A stretch of DNA of 64,000 nucleotides from Oceanospirillaceae bacterium. Its GTDB lineage: Bacteria; Pseudomonadota; Gammaproteobacteria; Pseudomonadales; Balneatricaceae. Each line of letters begins with the position of its first letter. Position 1 is the first letter of the stretch. The notes beneath the pieces were generated by a model. The model did not search any database. It was not told the DNA's origin and was given only the letters and a program-made list of their open reading frames with translations. The position numbers were made by a program, and so were the translations under genes. Where the stretch lies: positions 18,377-82,376 of the forward strand of contig DPHB01000024.1 of the NCBI GenBank assembly GCA_003521845.1, read 5' to 3'. Positions 18,446 through 26,527 of this stretch are shown here, one piece after another.

Positions 18446-18679
18446 ATGCAAGAAAACTACGATTTCACCCAAGGGACACGTGGCCCTATTGTGAAAACCA
18501 ACAAAGAGCGAGTCACCATCAGACTAGATGCCGACACATTGAACTGGTTTCGCCAACAGTGCAACGATGGCGGCAGTTACCAAGCCATGATCAATGATGC
18601 TTTGCGTCAGCACATTAGCCACCAAGGTGAGCCACTAGAGACCTTACTAAGACGCGTGATAAAAGAAGAAATGGCCTAA
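18446..18679 (+). CDS. brnA: BrnA family antitoxin
   Basis: The 77-residue protein ends in a ribbon-helix-helix domain: KERVTIRLDADTLNWFRQQCNDGGSYQAMINDALRQHIS. The ATG at 18446 is one base after the brnT stop and has GAGAGG (18433-18438) at proper spacing. BrnA binds BrnT and represses the shared promoter, so the pair is a type II toxin-antitoxin module. It converges on the RraA-family gene with a four-base overlap. Confidence 0.88.
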   Translation: MQENYDFTQGTRGPIVKTNKERVTIRLDADTLNWFRQQCNDGGSYQAMINDALRQHISHQGEPLETLLRRVIKEEMA

Positions 18680-19167
18680 ACAATAGGCTGTTCGGTAACA
18701 ATAATGCCGTCACGGTCAGCGTACAGGTATTGGCCTGGAATAAAGTCCACGCCGCCAAAGCTTACGGCTACGTTTACTTCGCCAGCTAGAGGGCTCATGT
18801 ACTTGCGTGGACAGGTGTCCAAAGCGTATAGGGCTACGGGGATATCTTCGATCTGCTGGGTATCACGTACGTAGCCATTGATGACGATGCCTGCATAGTG
18901 ATTTTGATGGGCAAACTTCATTAAGTTTTCGCCTACAACGGCATAATATTCTGCATCAACATCTACCACGACTACCTTGCCGGTACCGTCTACATCACGT
19001 AGCAATTTGATCAAATCGCCATTATGCTTATCCAGTTTCACGGTGATAATTTCGCCTTCGCACTTGTCTACGCCACCGTAGTTGGCAAAGCCAGCGGCTA
19101 GTACGTTTACCTTGTCGTTGTGGTCATCACAGAAGTCAGCAGTAAAAAATGTCATAAATGGGTCCAT
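18676..19167 (-). CDS. RraA-family protein (RNase E regulator / 4-hydroxy-4-methyl-2-oxoglutarate aldolase fold)
   Basis: The 163-residue protein fits the RraA family: TADFCDDHNDKVNVL at the start, GFANYGGVDKCEGEIITVK, GIVINGYVRDTQQI and the C-terminal FGGVDFIPGQYLYADRDGIIV. The G-x-x-RD pair (Arg-Asp of NGYVRD) that binds Mg-pyruvate in the aldolase/oxaloacetate decarboxylase relatives is present, so catalysis is possible. An ATG four codons in (19155) is an alternative start. It is divergent from the glutamate mutase operon by 132 bases, which raises a metabolic rather than RNase-inhibitor role. Confidence 0.8.
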   Translation of the reverse strand: MDPFMTFFTADFCDDHNDKVNVLAAGFANYGGVDKCEGEIITVKLDKHNGDLIKLLRDVDGTGKVVVVDVDAEYYAVVGENLMKFAHQNHYAGIVINGYVRDTQQIEDIPVALYALDTCPRKYMSPLAGEVNVAVSFGGVDFIPGQYLYADRDGIIVTEQPIV

Positions 19168-19256
19168 TGAGTGGCTATTGGCGGGTTATTGATGGGTAAT
19201 TGGTATAAATAAGCGGCCATATTCTACCATTATTTAACATTTTTCTTGCAAGATTT

Positions 19257-19265
19257 TGCTATAAT
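19257..19265 (+). promoter_or_regulatory. Extended -10 promoter for the glutamate mutase operon
   Basis: The sequence TGCTATAAT is a perfect extended -10 element (TGnTATAAT), 34 bases before the mutase S start codon. No good -35 box lies 17 bases upstream, which extended -10 promoters can dispense with. No cobalamin riboswitch features are seen in the short leader. Confidence 0.6.
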
Positions 19266-19299
19266 TCGGCCTTTCGTTTTTTCAAGGCAAACAACCACC

Positions 19300-19737
19300 A
19301 TGAAGGTAGTGACAGGCGTCATAGGCAACGATATTCATGTTGTCGCCAACCGGCTCATCGATCTTTCGCTGAAAGCGCGAGGCTATGAGGTGTTTAACCT
19401 AGGGGTTAACACCTATTTAGAAGAATTTTTTGACGCGGTGATTGAAACCGGCGCAGAGGTTTTGCTCATTTCTTCTCTCAACGGCGAAGCCGAAGGCTGG
19501 GGCCGTGAAGTCAAAGCCCTGAAAGCCGAATACAAGGGTTTGGACGACGTCGTGATGATGATTGGCGGCAACCTAATCGTAGGTACCGGCAACGCGGAAG
19601 ACATTGTGCCTAAGTACAAAAACTACGGTTTTGACATTGTTTGCCACCAAATTGACTTGAACACAGGCTTGGACATGCTAGAAGATTTTATCCAACAACA
19701 AGCCGAGAATCCGCTAGAAAAGAGTAAAACATCATGA
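19300..19737 (+). CDS. glmS: Glutamate mutase sigma (B12-binding) subunit
   Basis: The 145-residue protein is the small adenosylcobalamin-binding subunit of glutamate mutase, which with GlmE converts L-glutamate to (2S,3S)-3-methylaspartate. The Rossmann-like fold shows VTGVIGNDIHVVANRL with D11 and H13 of the base-off D-x-H-x-x-G motif, followed by ISSLNGE and IGGNLIVG. The last Gly of the motif is Ala16 here. ATG 19300 (MKVVTG) is chosen by family start; its ribosome-binding site is weak. The stop overlaps the next ATG (ATGA), so translation is coupled. Confidence 0.9.
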   Translation: MKVVTGVIGNDIHVVANRLIDLSLKARGYEVFNLGVNTYLEEFFDAVIETGAEVLLISSLNGEAEGWGREVKALKAEYKGLDDVVMMIGGNLIVGTGNAEDIVPKYKNYGFDIVCHQIDLNTGLDMLEDFIQQQAENPLEKSKTS

Positions 19738-21098
19738 GTTTGTTGCAGGAAGAAAGAGAAATCATCCTCGGCAATGAGTTTGTTGAAGCCTTTGATTTTG
19801 CCGAAGTGGAAGAGTTTGTAAAAAACGCCAGCAAAGAACTGTTTATTTCTCATCACTTTAAGCACAGCAATAAGATGCTGGTACAGCCCCGTGGTGGTTT
19901 TCCTACCTACAAAAAGCAGTTTGCCTTAAACGAGTTTTTTGTTAACGCCAATGTTGACGTATTGCCACTGACCATCGATTCCAACACCCGTCTTAATGAC
20001 TATGGCACCGCCGCCAAAATGCTGCGTTTGAGTGAAGAAAACGATGTCGACATGCTTAACGGCTACCCGTTAGTTAACCATGGCTACCGTACCACGCGTA
20101 AAATGATCACTCACTTTAACAAGCCAGTAAGCTTGCGCCACGGCACACCCGACGCACGCTTGTTAATTGAACAAGCCATTGCCTCAGGTATCTTTGATAT
20201 CGAAGGTGGCCCTATCACCTACTTGCTGCCCTATTCCAAGAACTTCCCATTGGATAAGGCCTTCTTGTACTGGAAGTATGTGGAACGTGTTTGCGCCAAC
20301 TATTCGCAGCTTAACGAACCCATTAACCGTGAATCCTTTGGTCCTTTGACGGCTACCCTAGTACCGCCGTCTATTACCATTGTTATTCAACTGTTGGAAA
20401 TGCTCTTGTCCTTGGAAGAAGGCGTCAAATCCTTCTCCGTATCCTTTGCCCAGCAGGGTTCCATGATGCAGGACATAGTGACTGGCCATGTAATCAAGAA
20501 GCTTGCTCGTCACTATGCCGAAGAAATTGGCTGTGGGGATGCCAGCATTCACCTGGTGTACCACCAGTGGATGGGTGCCTTCCCGACCGACCAACGCTTT
20601 GCCGAACAGCTTATTAGTGTGGCCACGACAGTTGCCGCCATGGTGGGTGCAGACAAGATCATCACCAAGACCAAGCAGGAAGCGGCCGGTATTCCTACCA
20701 AGGAAGCCAATGCCGAAACCGTGGCCAATACCCAGTACGCTTTGCGTATCTTGAACGGCCTACCCACCATCACTGACGAGGAAGAAGAAGAAATTCTGAC
20801 GGCCGAAGTCATGGCCATTATGGAAGCTGTGTTTAACGATCCTGCGGATACTCTATGGCGCAAGGTGTTTAACAGCATCAAGAACGGCATCATTGACGTG
20901 CCCTTCTCGCCGCACATTATCAACCATAACGAAATGATCACCATTCGTGATGCCAAGAAGAACATTCGCATCATCAAGCGTGGCAACGTGCCTATTCCTG
21001 ACCGCTGCTTTGAATACGAAAAAGCCCAGTGTGACCTGACTAAGGACACCACCAGCATCGTAAACGACATCATTCACGACATCGGGATAATGCAATGA
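19734..21098 (+). CDS. glmE: Glutamate mutase epsilon (catalytic) subunit
   Basis: The 454-residue TIM-barrel subunit binds glutamate. Substrate residues known from the Clostridium cochlearium enzyme have clear counterparts at a constant offset: the arginine claw R66/R100/R149 corresponds to R53 (QPRGGFP), R86 (IDSNTRLNDY) and R135 (LRHGTPD), and E171/Y177/Y181 to E157, Y163 and Y167 (EGGPITYLLPY). HQWMGAFP and TKQEAAGIPTKEAN are also conserved. It is therefore very likely a true glutamate mutase. The C-terminus is somewhat shorter than the clostridial form. It overlaps both neighbours by four bases. Confidence 0.94.
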   Translation: MSLLQEEREIILGNEFVEAFDFAEVEEFVKNASKELFISHHFKHSNKMLVQPRGGFPTYKKQFALNEFFVNANVDVLPLTIDSNTRLNDYGTAAKMLRLSEENDVDMLNGYPLVNHGYRTTRKMITHFNKPVSLRHGTPDARLLIEQAIASGIFDIEGGPITYLLPYSKNFPLDKAFLYWKYVERVCANYSQLNEPINRESFGPLTATLVPPSITIVIQLLEMLLSLEEGVKSFSVSFAQQGSMMQDIVTGHVIKKLARHYAEEIGCGDASIHLVYHQWMGAFPTDQRFAEQLISVATTVAAMVGADKIITKTKQEAAGIPTKEANAETVANTQYALRILNGLPTITDEEEEEILTAEVMAIMEAVFNDPADTLWRKVFNSIKNGIIDVPFSPHIINHNEMITIRDAKKNIRIIKRGNVPIPDRCFEYEKAQCDLTKDTTSIVNDIIHDIGIMQ

Positions 21099-22324
21099 GT
21101 ACATCTAACGACAAGCTACTGATCGATGTAGGCAGCACCTACTTTAAGGTTTGTGCGCAAAGCAATGGCGCCACCAGCAAACTGGAACAGCATTTTCGCA
21201 ACTTCAACAAAAGCATACTTGATGACTTGCAACACAAGTGTGGCAATACCATTGAGGCTTTTGATAAGGATGCTGTGCATGTATGTTCCTCCGCTAACGG
21301 CGGTTTGAGCACACTAATTATTGGCATCACCCATACCTTTTCGCTGAAGTACGCCACCAACATTGCCTTTAACTCTGGCATCAACATCATCGATACTATC
21401 TTGTATCAGGATATCGATGCAGCCAGCGTACCTAGCGACCTGATTGACGTGGTCATCGTGGTGGGTGGCATCAATAGCCGCCGTGATGTGTTTGGCGACG
21501 ACCTGTATAACTACCTAGACCAGGTGGACTTTTCCAACATTGTTTATGTGGGCAACGAACAAGATGCTAGTTCTGTTAAGGCTAAGCTACCTAACTTGGT
21601 GGTACTGCCCAACATCATCGACGAGCGCCTGCACATTGTTGAAGAAGACCTAAAAAACTACCTCACCAACCTGTACCAACAGGACATCATGGGCAAGGAA
21701 GACATTAAGGACTTGTACCAGATCACCAGCAATCAGATTTTCTCTACACCTTATGTAGTGAACCAAACGCTGCCTTTGTTGGATGCTAGTTTTTCTATTG
21801 TGAACCCCTTTATTCTGCTAGACATTGGCGGTGCTACTACGGACATTCACTACTCCAAAGACTTGGTAGAAGAGAACATCGTTACAGAAAACGAATTTGA
21901 TCGCTTGGTATTCAAAAAGCTGGGCGTCTACAAGTCCCGCGAATCTTTAATTTTTGCCGCTAAAGACAACGAATTTGTGTATGAATTGTTGATGCATCTA
22001 AACGTAACAGAACACATCTTCGAAGAGCACAGCGATAAAGCCACCAAGATTTTGATGCAACTGGCCATCTTCTTGGTACTGTGCAAAACCTCACATTATC
22101 GCCAAAGCTATGTTAACTTAAAGCTATTGGCTATTAACTCCATCGTCTTGACGGGCGGCATCACCAAGGTGCTAAGCCAAGCAGAAGTAGAAGACATTAT
22201 TGCTTTCTTCTATACCAAAATTTTGACCTCAGCCCACAGACCCGTCACTATCATGGATACCGACTACGCTATCTGGACTATGGCATCAAACAGCCAACAA
22301 GCTGACAATGCAAGTCAGCAATAA
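21095..22324 (+). CDS. glmL: Glutamate mutase reactivase/chaperone (GlmL/MutL family)
   Basis: The 409-residue ATPase of the actin/Hsp70-like superfamily has the phosphate-1 loop LLIDVGSTYFKVCA, phosphate-2 loop FILLDIGGATTDIHYS and adenosine motif SIVLTGGITKV. GlmL/MutL proteins accompany B12-dependent glutamate and ornithine mutases and are thought to swap damaged cobalamin. Start overlaps the glmE stop (ATGA). It retains both acidic phosphate-loop residues, so ATP hydrolysis is expected. Confidence 0.87.
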   Translation: MSTSNDKLLIDVGSTYFKVCAQSNGATSKLEQHFRNFNKSILDDLQHKCGNTIEAFDKDAVHVCSSANGGLSTLIIGITHTFSLKYATNIAFNSGINIIDTILYQDIDAASVPSDLIDVVIVVGGINSRRDVFGDDLYNYLDQVDFSNIVYVGNEQDASSVKAKLPNLVVLPNIIDERLHIVEEDLKNYLTNLYQQDIMGKEDIKDLYQITSNQIFSTPYVVNQTLPLLDASFSIVNPFILLDIGGATTDIHYSKDLVEENIVTENEFDRLVFKKLGVYKSRESLIFAAKDNEFVYELLMHLNVTEHIFEEHSDKATKILMQLAIFLVLCKTSHYRQSYVNLKLLAINSIVLTGGITKVLSQAEVEDIIAFFYTKILTSAHRPVTIMDTDYAIWTMASNSQQADNASQQ

Positions 22325-22335
22325 GGAGAACAAGT

Positions 22336-23901
22336 ATGTCTATTAACAGTGTTCGTACCCTTTTAGAATATGCAGCGGCTTCCCACGGCGACAAGGTTGC
22401 CGTTAAGCATGACGACAAGCAAATCACCTATAGCCACCTACTTAACCGTGTTAACCAGGTGGCCTTGTATCTGAACGAATTGGACCTGCCTGCTAATGCC
22501 CGCGTGGGGGTGTATTCCACCAAAGGCTTGGACCTAGTCATTGCTATCTTGGCCACCCTGTCCACCAACTATGTACTAGTGCCGCTCACCAAGCTATTAC
22601 AGCCTGAGCAGGTCGACTACATCGTTAAAGATTGTGACATTCAGTGCATGATCACGGACAAGCTAAAGCTAGAAGTAATCGAAGACATCGAATTCGCTGG
22701 CCACGTTTTATGTTATGAAACAACCAGTAAAGACATAGCCTCCTTCGAGGAAATCTACAAGTACTACAACAAGCCTTACACCTGTGAAATGAATGGTCAT
22801 GACAATGCTGTCATCACCTATTCCTTTGGCCTAACCGGCACACCAAAAGGTATTGTACTGTCGCACCGCAACCTGATTGATTCGGCCCGTGTGGTATCCC
22901 AGTACCTGGATTTGCAAGAAGACGACGTCATATCTGGCCTACTTATCTTTAACTTGGATTACGGTCTAAACCAGATCTTCTGTTCCTTGTATAAGCGCGC
23001 CACCTTGGCACTGCACCGCTTTATCTTGCCAGAAGATGCGCTGAACCACATCATCAACGACGAAGTGACGGTAATGGCTCTGATGCCTATCCACATTGCA
23101 GAAATATTTGATAGCGAAATGGCGCGCCGCCCCAGTGCACGTTTGTTTGACCACCTACGTATCATTACCTCCTCTGGCGGCAATGTTACCGCCAAGATGG
23201 TAAAAGACTGCAAGGACTCCTTCCGCCAAGCCGAATTCTATTCCATGCACGGTCTTACGGAAGCCTTCCGTTCTACCTATTTAGACCCTACGCAAATTCA
23301 AATTCGTCCCGACTCCATCGGCAAGCCTATTCCTGATGTCGAACTGTATGTAGTCAACGAAGACGGCAAAGAGTGCGCACCGCGCGAAGTGGGTGAACTG
23401 ATCCACCGTGGTGGATTTATCTACCGTGGTTTCTGGAATGCACCTCTAGAAAACGCCGAGCGTTTTAAGTCAGTACAAATTCTTAAGGACGTCATCAACC
23501 TAGAAGGCCAGCTCACCGACGAACTTGTAGTAGCTACTGGTGACTACGTATATCGCGACGAAGAAGGCTATTTCTACTTTGTGGGCCGCCGTGACGACAT
23601 GATCAAAACCCGTGGTTTCCGCGTAAGCCCTTTTGAGGTGGAGTCCGTGGTAAAGCGCAATATTCCACAAATCACCCAATGTGCGGTATTTGGCGTGGCC
23701 AACGAAGCCATCGAAGAAGAGATTGTCTTGGTCTATTCCGCCATTAGCGAAATGTCCGACAAGGAAATTCAGTTCGAACTGAAAAAACACCTTGCCTCTT
23801 ACATGCTACCCAGCCGCATCCTGTTCAAAAAGTCACTACCTCTAGTACAGAGTGACAAGAACCGCGTAAACAAGGAAGCTTTGCAGAAAGAGCTAAGCTA
23901 A
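22336..23901 (+). CDS. AMP-forming acyl/aminoacyl-CoA ligase family enzyme
   Basis: The 521-residue adenylate-forming enzyme has the P-loop ITYSFGLTGTPKGIVLSH (usual consensus YTSGTTGxPKG, here with Phe and Leu), the SMHGLTEAF motif, the VATGDYVYRDEEGYFYFVGRRDDMIKTRGFRVSP hinge region and the catalytic Lys near the end (SDKNRVNKEAL). An AAGGAG site lies 8 bases upstream and the gap to glmL is 11 bases, so it is part of the glutamate mutase operon. It may activate 3-methylaspartate or a derivative, as VinN does in vicenistatin biosynthesis, or ligate CoA to mesaconate. No carrier protein is nearby. Confidence 0.82.
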   Translation: MSINSVRTLLEYAAASHGDKVAVKHDDKQITYSHLLNRVNQVALYLNELDLPANARVGVYSTKGLDLVIAILATLSTNYVLVPLTKLLQPEQVDYIVKDCDIQCMITDKLKLEVIEDIEFAGHVLCYETTSKDIASFEEIYKYYNKPYTCEMNGHDNAVITYSFGLTGTPKGIVLSHRNLIDSARVVSQYLDLQEDDVISGLLIFNLDYGLNQIFCSLYKRATLALHRFILPEDALNHIINDEVTVMALMPIHIAEIFDSEMARRPSARLFDHLRIITSSGGNVTAKMVKDCKDSFRQAEFYSMHGLTEAFRSTYLDPTQIQIRPDSIGKPIPDVELYVVNEDGKECAPREVGELIHRGGFIYRGFWNAPLENAERFKSVQILKDVINLEGQLTDELVVATGDYVYRDEEGYFYFVGRRDDMIKTRGFRVSPFEVESVVKRNIPQITQCAVFGVANEAIEEEIVLVYSAISEMSDKEIQFELKKHLASYMLPSRILFKKSLPLVQSDKNRVNKEALQKELS

Positions 23902-23906
23902 AAACT

Positions 23907-23946
23907 GAAAACTGGGGTCAGAGTAAGAAAACTGGGGTCAGAGTAA
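23907..23946. repeat. Two tandem 20-base repeats, left border of transposase unit
   Basis: Two identical 20-base units (23907-23926 and 23927-23946) each contain ACTGGGGTCAGAGTAA. The inverted counterpart TTACTCTGACCCC lies at 24726-24738 on the other side of the transposase. The second unit contains the transposase stop codon. This bracketing is expected if the repeats are the sites the enzyme recognises. Confidence 0.85.
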
Positions 23947-24636
23947 CATTCCGCCTACCGGCTTACGACCTACCCGACTAGGCTTCATTCTCCGCCCCCA
24001 GTTTGCCTCTACCTCACTTTTAAAACAATCAGACCCAAATGCTAGTCCCATATTGGTATTATCTTGCAGATCTTTTACTACCGATGCGCCTAAAAGTGTA
24101 GAGAAAAGTTCTCTATAACAAGCCCTACGTTGTTCTTTATTCTTGCCTAGGCACAAGTATTCTGAATGCGGAGTACACAGATTCGATTCAACACCCATGG
24201 CATTAATATGATAGCTAGACCAATGGTAATCTGAAGGGCATGCAACCATATTGGCACGTACCGGATTTAACTCAATATACCGATAGCACTGCAACAGATA
24301 CACCTCCGATTGCACTAAGCATGATTTGAAACGCCCCTCCCAAAGAGTACCGCTGCGCTGATAAGCACTATTAAAATACCTGACATACTGCCTCCCCAAG
24401 GACTGCATCATTCTTGATAAACCTTCACTGTCAGTCGGAGTCGCCAATAGGTGAACATGATTGGTCATAAAGACCCAAGCATGAATCGCAACTTCAAATT
24501 TAGTAGAATATTCTGACAACCAGTGTGCATAAGCCGCAAAGTCATCTTTAGATCGGAAACAAATTTGACGATTATTACCGCGTTGAATAATGTGTTGCGG
24601 CATGCCCGCTGGACAAAAACGAGAGAGTCTGGCCAT
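23938..24636 (-). CDS. REP-associated tyrosine transposase (Y1/IS200-like, RAYT)
   Basis: The 232-residue Y1 transposase has the N-terminal RLSRFCPAGMPQHIIQRGNNRQICF typical of RAYTs, the HUH metal motif in TNHVHLLATP, and the nucleophilic Tyr in YLLQCYRYIELNPVRANMV. Such enzymes cut single-stranded DNA at REP palindromes and are held to spread them. The reading frame is intact. It sits between inverted GGGGTCAGAGTAA copies, and related GGGGTCAGACCCC palindromes are scattered over the window, so it may be active or recently active. Confidence 0.9.
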   Translation of the reverse strand: MARLSRFCPAGMPQHIIQRGNNRQICFRSKDDFAAYAHWLSEYSTKFEVAIHAWVFMTNHVHLLATPTDSEGLSRMMQSLGRQYVRYFNSAYQRSGTLWEGRFKSCLVQSEVYLLQCYRYIELNPVRANMVACPSDYHWSSYHINAMGVESNLCTPHSEYLCLGKNKEQRRACYRELFSTLLGASVVKDLQDNTNMGLAFGSDCFKSEVEANWGRRMKPSRVGRKPVGGMLL

Positions 24637-24725
24637 AATCCCTTCCTTGGAATTTAATGTGTAGTAATCAAAGTTTAGCGTATCCTTGTTGGCTTGCTAT
24701 AATTTTCAATCTTGATGGTTTAATT

Positions 24726-24738
24726 TTACTCTGACCCC
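24726..24738. repeat. Right border repeat of transposase unit (TTACTCTGACCCC)
   Basis: This is the inverse of the GGGGTCAGAGTAA core of the left border repeats at 23907-23946. Together they delimit an about 830-base unit with the transposase gene inside. Confidence 0.8.
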
Positions 24739-24771
24739 CAAATTTCAAATTTCCTGCTAGAGGAGTGGTGC

Positions 24772-25986
24772 ATGATCAAAGTAAGCAAGCTACAAGATCA
24801 AATTCGCCTGCGCCGTATCGCCTTGGCTGCTCAGGGCCTATTACAAAGCCAGCCCTTTGGGCGTGGAATTTCTGGCACTCGCAAAGCTATCCAGCACATA
24901 GGCTATGTGCAAATTGATACTATCTCCGTAGTAGAACGCGCACATCATCATGTGCTGCGCTCACGGGTGCCTAACTATCAGCCAGATATGCTCAACCAGC
25001 TACTCGAAAAGCGCGATGTATTTGAATATTGGAGCCATGCTGCGGCATTTTTGCCCATCGCTGATTTCCGCTTTTCCCTGCTTTACAAACAAGCCATTCA
25101 AAACGGGCAGGTACACTGGTACAAAAATCGTGATAACAAGCTCATGACAGAGCTTTTGGCGCGTATCCGTAGCGATGGCCCATTGCGCTCTAGAGACCTC
25201 GAATCACCACCCAAGCAACAAACGGGCTGGTGGGACTGGAAACCGGCCAAACAAGCGCTAGAACAGCTATATATGGAAGGCGAGTTGATGGTAACCAACC
25301 GTGAAGGCTTTCAGAAAGTATACGATCTAACAGAGCGTGTACTGCCCTCCCATATCAATACCAGCACACCCAGCACCGAAGAGCTTGCTGAACACCTTAT
25401 AGACCAGCAGCTCCGCTGTCATGGTCTAGTATCACTCAGAGGCATCACATATTTACGTCGCAACGCGCCGTTGCGCCTGGCTGTGAAGAACATCGTGAAC
25501 GCACGCCTAGCTGAGGGTGGTTTAGAACAACTCGTGCTAGACAATGAGGAGTCCTTTTTCATTACCGCAGGTGCCATGGAACAGCCACGACCAAGGCTCA
25601 CTAAGCTTATGCAAATCCTCTCGCCGTTCGACAATAGCGTGATTCAAAGGGAGCGTCTAAAAAGCCTATTTCAGTTTGATTACCAAATAGAATGCTATGT
25701 GCCCGAAGCCAAGCGCCAATACGGCTATTTCAGTTTACCGCTACTTTTTGGTGATAAATTCATTGGCCGAATGGACTGCAAAACCCATCGCAAAACGCGT
25801 CATTTTGAGATCAAGTCATTGTACTTTGAACAGCACAACTTTGATGAAGATCGTGTAATATCTGCGTTCGCGGATGCCGTATTTGAGTTCTGTCATTTTC
25901 AACAATGTGACACCGCTTCGTTGCTAGAAATGCACCCCACCAATCTAACCCTAAACCTACGCAAGGCACTTGCTGCCAAGTTCTGA
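24772..25986 (+). CDS. YcaQ-type DNA glycosylase (AlkX/AlkZ family)
   Basis: The 404-residue winged-helix protein matches HTH_42/YcaQ DNA glycosylases that unhook interstrand crosslinks and excise bulky N7 adducts. The N-terminal segment IQHIGYVQIDTISVVERAHHHVLRSR holds the Q-hydrophobic-D catalytic motif (QID) of the E. coli YcaQ subgroup. VFEYWSHAAAFLPI and the C-terminal LSPFDNSVIQRERLKSLFQFDYQIECYVP are further hallmarks. AGAGGAG at 24759-24765 supports the start. It follows directly after the transposase unit. Confidence 0.88.
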   Translation: MIKVSKLQDQIRLRRIALAAQGLLQSQPFGRGISGTRKAIQHIGYVQIDTISVVERAHHHVLRSRVPNYQPDMLNQLLEKRDVFEYWSHAAAFLPIADFRFSLLYKQAIQNGQVHWYKNRDNKLMTELLARIRSDGPLRSRDLESPPKQQTGWWDWKPAKQALEQLYMEGELMVTNREGFQKVYDLTERVLPSHINTSTPSTEELAEHLIDQQLRCHGLVSLRGITYLRRNAPLRLAVKNIVNARLAEGGLEQLVLDNEESFFITAGAMEQPRPRLTKLMQILSPFDNSVIQRERLKSLFQFDYQIECYVPEAKRQYGYFSLPLLFGDKFIGRMDCKTHRKTRHFEIKSLYFEQHNFDEDRVISAFADAVFEFCHFQQCDTASLLEMHPTNLTLNLRKALAAKF

Positions 25987-26042
25987 CGGTCTGCTAATCT
26001 TAATAGAGCTACAAAGCCTATAGCCAACAAAAAAGGACGACA

Positions 26043-26495
26043 ATGATTCCACTTAACACTGCCATCGTTTCAGGTATTAGCTTGTCAGAAATTGATGGCG
26101 AAACAAAAATGCTGCTTATGAAACGTGTCAAAGGCGAGTTTTGGTGCCATGTAGCCGGTTCCATTGAAGAAGGTGAAACAGGCTATCAAGCAATTATCCG
26201 TGAATTTTATGAAGAGACAGGCATTAGGGTATCGGCCCTATACAATGCTCAATATTTAGAGCGATTTTATGAACCACAGATTAACGTCATTCAGTTGATA
26301 CCCGTGTTTGTGGTTATGTGCCCGCCTAATCAGCCAATTCAACTCAATCACGAGCACACCGCATATAGGTGGTGTACGCTAGAGGAAGCCAAAACACTGG
26401 CGCCATTCCCTAATCAACACGCCGTGTTTGAGCAGGTGTGGGAGTATTTTGTAAGACGGCCGGTTAACGAAATATTTAAAGTGCAAATAGACTAG
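26043..26495 (+). CDS. Nudix hydrolase
   Basis: The 150-residue protein carries a complete Nudix box, GSIEEGETGYQAIIREFYEETGI (given here as the G-x5-E-x7-REUxEExGU pattern), residues about 39-61. The preceding LMKRVKGEFWCHVAGSIE and later EHTAYRWCTLEEAKTL resemble dihydroneopterin triphosphate pyrophosphatase (NudB) and related nucleotide-cleaning enzymes. AAGGA lies upstream. It stands alone between the glycosylase and peroxiredoxin genes; exact substrate not assignable. Confidence 0.87.
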   Translation: MIPLNTAIVSGISLSEIDGETKMLLMKRVKGEFWCHVAGSIEEGETGYQAIIREFYEETGIRVSALYNAQYLERFYEPQINVIQLIPVFVVMCPPNQPIQLNHEHTAYRWCTLEEAKTLAPFPNQHAVFEQVWEYFVRRPVNEIFKVQID

Positions 26496-26527
26496 GCCAG
26501 GGCCTAGAAACCAAAGAACCTTTTACT

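Noticed and set aside
19168..19299. Cobalamin riboswitch upstream of the glutamate mutase operon
   Set aside because: The gap is only 132 bases, holds an extended -10 promoter 34 bases before the start, and shows no B12-box (GCCACTG-like) sequence.
20549..21073. Long open frame on the minus strand inside glmE
   Set aside because: It is the antisense shadow of a strongly conserved gene and matches no family.
23907..23946. CRISPR-like tandem repeat
   Set aside because: Only two units without spacers; they are the border repeats of the transposase unit.
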